Part shown: piece by piece, positions 1-5,179 of the stretch
Numbering within the stretch: the stretch's first letter is position 1
Layout of the letters: each line of letters begins with the position of its first letter
Source: Thermoplasmata archaeon
GTDB lineage: Archaea; Thermoplasmatota; Thermoplasmata; Lutacidiplasmatales; UBA184
Length of the DNA stretch: 6,761 nucleotides
Direction of reading: 5' to 3'
Assembly: GCA_030043255.1 (NCBI GenBank)
Contig: JASHYB010000060.1
Location: 1-6,761, forward strand
Notes under the pieces: generated by a model
What the model saw: only the letters and a program-made list of their open reading frames with translations
What the model was told of the DNA's origin: nothing
Databases searched by the model: none
Program-made: the position numbers and the translations under genes

Positions 1-54
1 GTCCCAGAAGTCGTCGTCGAACCGACGGTCCCGAACCACGCGTAGCGGCGTCAC
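1..54 (-). CDS. Putative type II toxin, N-terminal fragment (cut by window edge)
   Basis: The reading frame starts at GTG (54-52), which overlaps the stop of the preceding antitoxin gene as GTGA, a typical translational-coupling arrangement in toxin-antitoxin operons. Only 18 residues are visible, VTPLRVVRDRRFDDDFWD, and the gene continues past the left edge. A short beta strand followed by a basic-then-acidic helix start is compatible with RelE/ParE-fold toxins, but a VapC (PIN) toxin cannot be excluded from so little sequence. The toxin call therefore rests mainly on the position and overlap behind an antitoxin-like gene, and only weakly on sequence. If correct, the product would be a small nuclease or gyrase-type poison neutralised by the upstream gene product. 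Confidence 0.5.
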   Translation of the reverse strand, partial: MTPLRVVRDRRFDDDFWD

Positions 55-281
55 CGCGAAGGCCGACGGGCGCGATGCTGGGCGTAGAGGGTTTCGATGG
101 GTTCGAGCTTGACCTTCCCGGCGTGAACGTCGTCGAGCCGTTGCTCCATCTCCCGGAACCACGGGTCGTTCTCCTCGAGCTCGTCGAGGATGCCACGAAT
201 GACGTCGTCGTAGCTCCTACCGGCGGACTTGAGACGCTGCAGCTCCGCTCGCGTGGACGCGCGAACCGAGATCGTGGTCAG
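51..281 (-). CDS. Antitoxin, VapB/RelB-like (archaeal DUF7557-like), 76 aa from a CTG start
   Basis: This small acidic/basic protein is recognised by its N-terminus: a beta strand (TTISVRAS), a helix (TRAELQRLK) and the S-Y-D-D-V-I-R-G-I-L helix. The pattern 'T-T-I-x-V/L ... L..LK ... SYDDVI..L' is that of archaeal VapB/RelB-type antitoxins. The rest (ENDPWFREMEQRLDDV onward) is a charged helical tail, the part that normally wraps the toxin. The frame is open far upstream through the tRNA, but coding similarity begins at TTISV. No ATG, GTG or TTG is in frame near there. CTG at 281-279 places M directly before TTISV and is the best candidate; ATA at 308-306 is the next. No Shine-Dalgarno motif is well spaced. 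About 13 of 76 codons end in A or T (CGT, GTT, GAA, ATT, CAA), clearly more than in neighbouring genes, which suggests recent acquisition. Expected role: binds the downstream toxin and represses its own operon. Confidence 0.72.
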   Translation of the reverse strand: MTTISVRASTRAELQRLKSAGRSYDDVIRGILDELEENDPWFREMEQRLDDVHAGKVKLEPIETLYAQHRARRPSR

Positions 282-337
282 CGGGTCGGCGGTCGTGACG
301 GCACCTATGGCGACTACTACGTTAATGACTTCTGTGA

Positions 338-439
338 TGTCGGAGGGGGGATTTGAACCCCCGACCCCAGGATCTCTCCCGACGCCCCGTCGGGGCGTCG
401 CTATGAGTCCCGTGCTCTGCCGGGCTGAGCCACTCCGAC
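338..439 (-). tRNA. tRNA-Met (CAT anticodon), elongator type, with a 28-nt intron
   Basis: The complete cloverleaf reads on the minus strand. Acceptor GTCGGAG (439-433) pairs perfectly with CTCCGAC (345-339), with discriminator A at 338 and no encoded CCA. The D arm is GCTC/GAGC (430-427 with 417-414). The anticodon stem is CGGGA/TCCTG (412-408 with 372-368, including one G-U pair), with loop C-T-CAT-A (407-402) and A38 at 373. The variable loop is GGGTC. The T arm is GGGGG-TTCAAAT-CCCCC. The anticodon is CAT at 405-403. It is not the initiator: the first pair is G-C, not A-U, and the anticodon stem lacks three consecutive G-C pairs next to the loop. The alternative is tRNA-Ile2, whose C34 is modified to read AUA; an intron at this site is common in archaeal elongator tRNA-Met, so Met is favoured. 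It lies 36 nt after the rps3ae stop with no evident TATA box between them. Confidence 0.93.
374..401 (-). other. tRNA intron (canonical 37/38 position) with bulge-helix-bulge
   Basis: Removing 28 nt between A37 (402) and A38 (373) restores a normal 7-nt anticodon loop. The intron folds as a perfect 9-bp hairpin, CGACGCCCC (400-392) with GGGGCGTCG (388-380), closed by a 3-nt loop. The splice sites fit an archaeal bulge-helix-bulge: 5' bulge TA^G, 3' bulge AG^A, and between them a short helix in which C-T-C (407-405) pairs with G-A-G (378-376). The fourth position is A-G (404/379), so the motif is slightly relaxed from the strict 4-bp form. The tRNA splicing endonuclease EndA would excise it. 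Confidence 0.88.
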
Positions 440-475
440 GGTGAACGCGAGCCGCGTCGGCCCACCCCCTCGGAC

Positions 476-1198
476 CTACGCGGCCGAGCCCTCGCCCGCC
501 GCCGCGACCGGTTCGGCGGGAGCCTCGGGCGCGGCCGGCCCCTCGGGGACGCTCTCGGCCGGGGCCGTGGGGATCTCGTCCGAGATGATCCCCAGGACCA
601 GCGAGCGGCGAATCTCGATCTTCTTCAGCGGGTAGAGCGACTTCACCCCGTGGGCGAGGAGCTTCGACAGCTCGCCCTGGATCATCTGCTGGACGAACTC
701 GGCGGAGGTCCGCAGCTTCGCCTCCTCCGTCAGCACCTCGACGATGCGGTGCCGCAGCTCGGCCCGCAGCCGGGTCTGCAGCCGCTGCTCGCCGACCGCC
801 ACCGGCTTGAGGACGATCTCGACCCCGTCCTTGGTCGTTACCGTGAGCGAGAGGTCGATCTTCGAGCGCTTGCGCCGGGCGAGGCGGCGGACGTAGTCGC
901 TGGTGAGGTCGTGGCCGATGAACCGGGCCTCGGCGAAGCCGTCGCCCGTCAGGCGCTCGACGCGGAAGCGCAGCTTGACGTGCGCCTTGCCCGTATCCTG
1001 GGCCCCCGCGAGCTCGGGCAAGGTCGCCTCCAGCGTCCGGCCGATGATCTGCTCCGGCTCGCTGGCGGCGGTCTCGCCGAGGTCGACGTGCTGGAAGAGC
1101 CCGGGCGCCCGGATCTTGAACCAGTGCTTGGACCGCCACTTGTCCTTGACGGACCGGGCGAGCGTCGGCTTCTTCGCCGCGGACTCCTTCTCGGCCAT
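476..1198 (-). CDS. rps3ae: 30S ribosomal protein eS1 (S3Ae), 240 aa
   Basis: Archaeal/eukaryotic-type small-subunit ribosomal protein on the platform of the 30S subunit near the mRNA exit. Family features run the full length: the basic N-terminus with DKWRSKHWFKIRAPGLF (residues about 18-34), then LGET and the 'EPEQIIGRTLEATLPEL' segment, 'HVKLRFRVERLTGDGFAEARFIGHDLT' with the following R-rich stretch, 'TTKDG' and the C-terminal 'SLYPLKKIEIRRSLVL'. The core matches the usual family length of roughly 200 residues. An Ala/Pro/Glu-rich low-complexity tail (about residues 210-240) is added, as is common in GC-rich archaea. The ATG at 1198 is chosen because the basic N-terminus begins there. No Shine-Dalgarno motif precedes it, so a leaderless or near-leaderless mRNA is likely. 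The stop is TAG; the tRNA gene follows 36 nt later and may be cotranscribed. Confidence 0.96.
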   Translation of the reverse strand: MAEKESAAKKPTLARSVKDKWRSKHWFKIRAPGLFQHVDLGETAASEPEQIIGRTLEATLPELAGAQDTGKAHVKLRFRVERLTGDGFAEARFIGHDLTSDYVRRLARRKRSKIDLSLTVTTKDGVEIVLKPVAVGEQRLQTRLRAELRHRIVEVLTEEAKLRTSAEFVQQMIQGELSKLLAHGVKSLYPLKKIEIRRSLVLGIISDEIPTAPAESVPEGPAAPEAPAEPVAAAGEGSAA

Positions 1199-1221
1199 CG
1201 CGCGGGCGGCCGAGCCGGGTC

Positions 1222-1236
1222 CCCTACTTCAAGCTT
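1222..1236 (-). promoter_or_regulatory. Possible rps3ae promoter element (weak)
   Basis: On the minus strand the only A/T-rich patch close to rps3ae reads AAGCTTGAAGTA, centred about 30 nt before the ATG at 1198. The usual archaeal spacing of about 26 nt would place transcription within a few bases of the start codon, consistent with the absence of a Shine-Dalgarno motif. The match to a TATA box is poor. A second possibility is the box at 1315-1324 read in the opposite direction, which would give a leader of roughly 95 nt. Confidence 0.3.
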
Positions 1237-1244
1237 CGCGAAGC
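1233..1244. repeat. Perfect 12-nt palindrome GCTTCGCGAAGC
   Basis: An uninterrupted self-complementary sequence lies in the divergent intergenic region, next to the presumed rps3ae core promoter (about 35-46 nt upstream of its ATG). Such a site could bind a dimeric regulator. It does not extend beyond 12 nt and could be chance. Confidence 0.35.
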
Positions 1245-1314
1245 GCCGGCGCGGCGTCCGCCGCGGGGCGGCCCCGCCGGGCCGAGAGCTCCGGAGGCGC
1301 CCGGCGCGAGCGAA

Positions 1315-1324
1315 ACTACATATC
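1315..1324 (+). promoter_or_regulatory. TATA-like box for the AAA+/vWA pair (leaderless start)
   Basis: ACTACATATC is an isolated A/T-rich element in a very GC-rich spacer, preceded by GCGAAA, which could serve as the TFB recognition element. Its centre (about 1320) is 26 nt from the GTG at 1346, exactly the archaeal TATA-to-start-site distance. Transcription would then begin on the start codon, giving a leaderless mRNA; no Shine-Dalgarno motif is present. Confidence 0.65.
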
Positions 1325-1345
1325 TCGAACCCAGTTGCGCGCGCC

Positions 1346-2881
1346 GTGAGCGCCACCCCGAGGGACGGGCCGGTCGCCGGGACCCGGGCGTCCGCGGCCG
1401 AGCTCAAGGCGGCCAAGGCCCCCGTCGAGGCCCCGGCGGAGCGGTTCCGGCGCCACGTGCTCAAGGTGCTGGAGACCCTGCGCGGGCGCGGGCTGGACCG
1501 GGAGCAGGCGTTCCGGGCGATGTTCCCCCGGACGATCCTGCCGGACAGCACCTACGAGGACCTGATCGCGGCGCTGGTCTCGGGAGCCCACGTCCTGTTC
1601 TTCGGCCCCTCCGGCGCCGGCAAGACCAGCCTCGCGAAGGACCTGTGGGAGCTGTTCCCGAAGGGGGTCTGGGTCGTCGACGGCTGCCCGGTGCTCGACC
1701 ACCCGCTGTCGTTGGTCGACCCGGCGGTCGCCGCCCGGTTCCCGGCCTGCCCGATCTGCCGCCGGCGGTTCGCGCCGGAAGGGGACCTCGCCAAGTTCGA
1801 CCCGACGATCGTCGACCCGGCCCGGGTCCCGGGGGAGTTCGTCATCCTGCGCGAGGGCTTCGGCTTCGCCCGGGTGCAGGGCAGCTCCGAGGTCTTCCCC
1901 GACCACCTGACGGGGAACATCAACCTGCGCAAGCTGGAGGAGGTCGGGGACCCGATGAGCCCGCTGGTCCTGGAGCCGGGCAAGCTCCTCCAGGCGAACC
2001 GCGGGTTCCTGCTGGTGGACGAGATCGGCAAGCTGCCGCTGGGCACCCAGAACGTGCTGCTGCAGGCGCTGCAGGAGAGCACCGTCACCCCCTCGAAGTC
2101 CAGGGAGAGCTTCCCGGCGGGGTTCGTCGCGGTCGCGACCTCCAACCTCTCGGACCTGGACAACATCAACGACCCGCTCAGCGACCGGCTGACCAGCCTG
2201 CACGTCGGCTTCAACGACCGGCACGGCGACAACCGCCGGATCGTCGAGCTGGGGCGGGACCGGACCGGGGACGTCTACCTGCCGGAGCTGCTCGTGGACG
2301 CCGGCGTCCGCGTCGTGGAGGCCTGGCGGCTGCGCATGAGCGAGGAGAACCCGGACGTCGGGGAGGTCGGCTCGAACCGCACGCTCATCGACGTCGCCGA
2401 CCGGACCGCCTCCATCGCCCTGCTCGCCGGCCGCGCCGTGGCGAGCAGCGCCGACCTGCGGGCCGGCCTGGTGCACGCGATGCGCGGCCGGATCCGGGCC
2501 CGCAGCGGCGACTCGTTCCGCCAGAACACCAAGCGGGTCGAGGAGTTCGTCGGGGAGTACGTCACGCCGGCGCTCAAGCGCAGCGCCGGGGTCTACTGGT
2601 GCCGGTACTACACCGGGACGCTCAAGGAGCAGGCGAAGGACGCCGAGGCCCTGGTCGGCGAGGGCCGGCGCCTGAAGGAGGACGCCGCGCTCGCCGCCAG
2701 CCTCGCCAAGGACGGCTCCGTCTTCCCCCGCTTCCGCGCCTTCGCCAGCTACGTCGGCGAGCGGGAGAAGCCGGACCCGCCCGCCCCGCCGACGGAGGCG
2801 GCCGTCCAGGTCTTCCGCCTGCTGGAGGAGTTCTCGCTGTTCTCCTGCAAGGAGGAGGACCGCGACGACGCCCCCCTCTAG
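1346..2881 (+). CDS. AAA+ ATPase, MoxR/ChlI-like with PrkA-like Cys insert, 511 aa
   Basis: ATPase of the helix-2-insert AAA+ group. Visible motifs in order: a charged helical N-terminus (1-80); Walker A GPSGAGKT (87-94); an unusually long segment 110-215 with GCPVLDHPLSLV and CPIC (135-138); Walker B FLLVDEIGK (221-229, D225 E226); sensor 1 in VAVATSN (N267); arginine finger in LSDRL (R281); and sensor 2 R345 followed by the helical lid GSNRTLIDVADRTASIALL. The 110-226 stretch resembles the AAA domain of bacterial PrkA as I remember it (GCPM..PLHLIP, CPxC, LTGxID, GELxxANRG), but the C-terminal PrkA kinase domain is absent. A charged helical C-terminus (390-511) follows. GTG 1346 is chosen for its leaderless promoter. 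The gene overlaps the vWA gene and probably powers a joint complex with it, as in ChlI-ChlD or RavA-ViaA. The substrate is unknown; a MoxR-type chaperone/remodelling role is inferred. Confidence 0.9.
   Translation: MSATPRDGPVAGTRASAAELKAAKAPVEAPAERFRRHVLKVLETLRGRGLDREQAFRAMFPRTILPDSTYEDLIAALVSGAHVLFFGPSGAGKTSLAKDLWELFPKGVWVVDGCPVLDHPLSLVDPAVAARFPACPICRRRFAPEGDLAKFDPTIVDPARVPGEFVILREGFGFARVQGSSEVFPDHLTGNINLRKLEEVGDPMSPLVLEPGKLLQANRGFLLVDEIGKLPLGTQNVLLQALQESTVTPSKSRESFPAGFVAVATSNLSDLDNINDPLSDRLTSLHVGFNDRHGDNRRIVELGRDRTGDVYLPELLVDAGVRVVEAWRLRMSEENPDVGEVGSNRTLIDVADRTASIALLAGRAVASSADLRAGLVHAMRGRIRARSGDSFRQNTKRVEEFVGEYVTPALKRSAGVYWCRYYTGTLKEQAKDAEALVGEGRRLKEDAALAASLAKDGSVFPRFRAFASYVGEREKPDPPAPPTEAAVQVFRLLEEFSLFSCKEEDRDDAPL
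2850..2870 (+). promoter_or_regulatory. Shine-Dalgarno GGAGGAGG and ACG start candidate for the vWA gene
   Basis: GGAGGAGG (2851-2858) inside the end of the AAA+ gene is the strongest ribosome-binding site in the window. Six nt after it comes ACG (2865-2867), in frame with the vWA gene and followed at once by coding sequence. No ATG, GTG or TTG lies in that frame until 3270. A single C-to-T change at 2866 would make ACG into ATG and would be silent in the AAA+ frame (GAC to GAT). This is the best placed translation start, either used as ACG or a lost ATG. The motif also encodes K-E-E in the AAA+ frame, so it may be partly coincidental. Confidence 0.5.
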
Positions 2882-4673
2882 TCCGGAATTCGCCCTCCCG
2901 GACTGCTCGGCGTTCCCGGACGACGTCCGCTCCTTCGACCTGCTCGACACGCTGGACCGGGCCGAGCTGGTCCGGGCGCTGGCCGAGCGGGGGGTCGAGG
3001 GGGCGCGGGAGCTGGTCCGCGCCAAGGCCGAGCAGGACGCCGAGCTGAAGGAGCGCCTCGAGCGGCTGCGCGGCCGGACCCGCCGCCAGGCCGCCCGCCA
3101 GCTCGCGTCACGCCTCGAGGCGTACGACCGCCGGGCCGCCGACCTGGCGCTGGTCACCCAGCGCTCGGACGAGGAGGTCGCCCGCCGCATCGCCGACCTG
3201 GAGGACCGGCTGCGGCGGTCGCGCGCGGTCGACTGGTCGAAGCTCCCCCCCACCGACCTCTGGGAGGACGTGCAGAGCGCGCTCCTTATCCCGGAGGCGA
3301 GCTGGAACCGGCCGGTCCGGCTCGGGCTCGGGGCGCGCATCGCGGCGGCGTTCCGTCGCTTCGTCGCGTGGCTCCGGGGGCTGTTCTCCCGCTCGAAGAA
3401 GACGACGGCCAAGCCCCGTCGCGAGCGGACGGTGACGATCGCTGCGCTGAGCGCGGACGGTCGCAGCCTGGGCAGCTCGGAGCTCGGGGAGGCGCTGGCC
3501 CGGCTGTCGAGCCCGGAGCGTCAGGAGCTGGCGGACCGGGTGGAGGGGTCGATCCGGGCCCGCGAGAAGGAGCTGGAGCGCGAGGCGGAAGAGAAGCGTC
3601 GGGCCGCCGAGGCGCAGCGGCGGGAGCTGGAGCGGGAGCGCGAGGAGGCCCGCAAGCGGGGGGCGGCCGAGGCCGACCGGACCGTCCGCGACGCGCAGGA
3701 GCACCGCCTCGAGCGGGAGCTCAAGGAGCGCGGGTTCGTCGCCGAGCGCGCCGGCGAGCTGGTCGTCACCTACGGCCTGGTGGAGCGTTTCGCCCGGCTG
3801 CTGCTGGAGGAGACGAGCCGGCAGCTGCCGGGGGACGTGCGCCTCTCGCTGAAGGGCGGGGGCTCGACGGGGATCTACGAGAAGGCCCGCCTGCGCCGCT
3901 CGGAGGAGATCGCCCACCTGGACGTCCCCAGCTCGCTGCTGGAGGCCCGCCTCACCGGCTCGCGCCACATCGACGAGGCGACCAGCTTCGTCTACCGCGA
4001 GATCACCAGCGAACGGGTCCACGTGGTCGTCGCCTTCGACCGCTCGGGCAGCATGGCCGAAGGCGGGAAGCTGGACGCCGCGAAGAAGGCCCTGCTCTCC
4101 CTCTACGTGGCGATCCGGCGGCGCTACCCGGACGCCACGATCGACGTCCTGGCCTTCGACAATACGGTCAGCGCGCTCGACCTGGTCGAGCTGTGGGAGG
4201 CGAAGCCCGGAGCGTTCACGAACACCGCCGACGCGCTCCGCGCCGCCCACCTCCTGCTGCAGAGCTCCCGGGCGAGCCGCAAGGAGCTGTTCCTGATCAC
4301 CGACGGTCTGCCGGAGGCGTACACCGACGACACCGGCCGGGTCCGCAGCGGCCAGCTGGACGTCGCGATGGAGCGCGCGCTGGAGCGGGCGCGCGAGCTG
4401 GCGACGGTCTCCCCGCTGCGCACCGCCGTGATCCTGCTGAAGAGCGAGCACCCCGAGTACGAGGTCGCGGCCCGGGCGATCGCCCGGACGCTCGGCGGGG
4501 AGATGGTCGTCACGGAGCCGAACCACCTCGGCATCGAGCTCCTGGTGCGCTGGGCGCACGGGACGGAGTCCGAACGGCGGCCCGCGAGCCCGCCCCCCGC
4601 CCCTGCCCCGGCCCCGAGCCCCCGGGCCGCCGGCGCCCGCCGGCGCAAGGCCGACCGGCGCATGGGCGGCTAG
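2865..4673 (+). CDS. Coiled-coil vWA-domain protein, partner of the AAA+ ATPase, about 602 aa
   Basis: The C-terminal half is a von Willebrand A domain with an intact metal-binding MIDAS. Numbering from the ACG at 2865: D-R-S-G-S at 392-396 (D392), T452 in AFTNTADAL and D480 in LITDGLPE. The family binds Mg2+ and serves as substrate adaptor for AAA+ partners. The N-terminal half is a coiled coil rich in E, R, L and A (about 35-120), then an amphipathic basic stretch GLGARIAAAFRRFVAWLRGL (153-172) that might bind a membrane or a partner, then a second coiled coil (about 215-290). A Pro/Ala/Arg-rich tail ends it. The first canonical start is GTG 3270, giving 467 aa, but its GGGAGG is only 2 nt away and would cut through a coiled coil. 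Third positions in this frame are almost all G/C from 2883 onward, so coding begins at the AAA+ stop codon. The start is unresolved: ACG at 2865, a damaged ATG, or a frameshifted fusion. Confidence 0.87.
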   Translation, partial: TTPPSSPEFALPDCSAFPDDVRSFDLLDTLDRAELVRALAERGVEGARELVRAKAEQDAELKERLERLRGRTRRQAARQLASRLEAYDRRAADLALVTQRSDEEVARRIADLEDRLRRSRAVDWSKLPPTDLWEDVQSALLIPEASWNRPVRLGLGARIAAAFRRFVAWLRGLFSRSKKTTAKPRRERTVTIAALSADGRSLGSSELGEALARLSSPERQELADRVEGSIRAREKELEREAEEKRRAAEAQRRELEREREEARKRGAAEADRTVRDAQEHRLERELKERGFVAERAGELVVTYGLVERFARLLLEETSRQLPGDVRLSLKGGGSTGIYEKARLRRSEEIAHLDVPSSLLEARLTGSRHIDEATSFVYREITSERVHVVVAFDRSGSMAEGGKLDAAKKALLSLYVAIRRRYPDATIDVLAFDNTVSALDLVELWEAKPGAFTNTADALRAAHLLLQSSRASRKELFLITDGLPEAYTDDTGRVRSGQLDVAMERALERARELATVSPLRTAVILLKSEHPEYEVAARAIARTLGGEMVVTEPNHLGIELLVRWAHGTESERRPASPPPAPAPAPSPRAAGARRRKADRRMGG

Positions 4674-4691
4674 CGCCGCCACTGGCGCTCA

Positions 4692-4700
4692 ACCTTTATC
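4692..4700 (+). promoter_or_regulatory. TATA-like box before the small helical protein gene
   Basis: CCTTTATCG is an A/T-rich element in the 60-nt gap after the vWA gene. Its centre (about 4697) predicts transcription near 4723, about 11 nt before the ATG at 4734. This suggests the small gene is transcribed on its own and not only as part of the AAA+/vWA unit. It also argues against a start at GTG 4701, which would lie between the promoter and its start site. Confidence 0.5.
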
Positions 4701-4733
4701 GTGCGTCCCGACGCTGCTCGGCGCGAGGCAGCG

Positions 4734-5171
4734 ATGTCCGAGAGCACCGAGCAGGCCGAGTTCCGCCGTCACCTGGGCGAGCTGCGCAAGGCCGCCGGCG
4801 GCCTGGGGCAGGACTTCGCCTCCGAGTTCTCCCAGCTCGACCGCAAGATCGAGCGGCTCGGCTCGGTCACCGCGCGCGACGCCCACGACCTCGCGCTGGA
4901 CATCCAGGACGAGCTGGCGGGCCTCGGTCGCGCGGTCGACAGCGAGCTGCGCCTGTTGCCGCACCGGATCGCCGAGGCCGGGACGGCGATCGGCTCCGGC
5001 ACCGCCCGCGCGGCCGGCGCCGCCCGGGACGCGGTGGTCACCGCCGGCAAGAAGACCAAGGAAGGGGCGAAGAACGCCTTCGCCGCCGCCGCCGGCGTCA
5101 AGCGCACGCCGATGAAGTCCTGGAGCCCGCCGTCCGGCGAGGACGGCCCCGGCGAGCGCGGCAGCGAGTAG
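4734..5171 (+). CDS. Hypothetical small helical protein, 145 aa
   Basis: I do not recognise the family. The ATG at 4734 is preceded by GAGG (4725-4728) at a 5-nt spacing and follows a TATA-like box at the right distance, so this start is preferred over GTG 4701. The protein is soluble and mostly helical: residues 1-75 show spaced leucines and alternating charges (FRRHLGELRKAAGGLGQDF, then SQLDRKIERLGS), suggesting a coiled coil or helical bundle. Residues 80-125 form an Ala/Gly-rich basic helix with AGKKTKEGAKNAF, reminiscent of phasin-like or LEA-like repeats but without a true repeat. A short polar tail with GEDGPGERGSE ends it. There are no Cys residues, signal peptide or transmembrane segment. 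Codon use is as GC3-rich as in its neighbours, supporting real coding. It converges on the methyltransferase gene with 8 nt between the stops. Any link to the AAA+/vWA pair is only positional. Confidence 0.75.
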   Translation: MSESTEQAEFRRHLGELRKAAGGLGQDFASEFSQLDRKIERLGSVTARDAHDLALDIQDELAGLGRAVDSELRLLPHRIAEAGTAIGSGTARAAGAARDAVVTAGKKTKEGAKNAFAAAAGVKRTPMKSWSPPSGEDGPGERGSE

Positions 5172-5179
5172 GGTCCGGC

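Larger units (their letters stand above)
1199..1345. promoter_or_regulatory. Divergent intergenic region between rps3ae and the AAA+ gene
   Basis: These 147 nt separate two genes read outward. They hold a TATA-like box for the plus-strand gene (1315-1324), a weaker A/T-rich patch near 1225-1234 suitably placed for the minus-strand rps3ae, and a perfect 12-nt palindrome GCTTCGCGAAGC at 1233-1244. A GC-rich 6-bp hairpin (1263-1268 with 1272-1277) is also present but is unremarkable at this base composition. No small reading frame here looks coding. Confidence 0.6.

Noticed and set aside
338..439. Initiator tRNA-Met
   Set aside because: The first base pair is G-C and the anticodon stem pair next to the loop is A-U, lacking the three G-C pairs of initiator tRNAs.
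282..1139. Long minus-strand open frame running upstream of the antitoxin through the tRNA and across rps3ae
   Set aside because: It crosses a perfect tRNA and the clearly homologous rps3ae in another frame; the translation is Arg/Gly/Pro/Ala-rich low-complexity sequence, an artefact of high GC.
1263..1277. GC-rich hairpin GCGGGG/CCCCGC as a terminator or riboswitch
   Set aside because: Only 6 bp with no T tract; such hairpins are expected by chance at this base composition, and bacterial-type terminators do not apply to archaea.
650..1345. Upstream extension of the AAA+ frame opposite rps3ae
   Set aside because: It lies antisense to a ribosomal protein gene and has a shadow composition; the promoter and family-like sequence begin at GTG 1346.
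3262..3272. GGGAGG before GTG 3270 as the main ribosome-binding site of the vWA gene
   Set aside because: Only 2 nt separate it from the GTG, and the frame upstream is clearly coding; a minor internal start is possible but not preferred.
1316..3412. 698-residue open frame on the minus strand opposite the AAA+ and vWA genes
   Set aside because: No recognisable motif; Arg/Ser and Ala/Gly/Val-rich sequence is typical of an antisense shadow in GC-rich DNA, while the plus strand has full AAA+ motifs.
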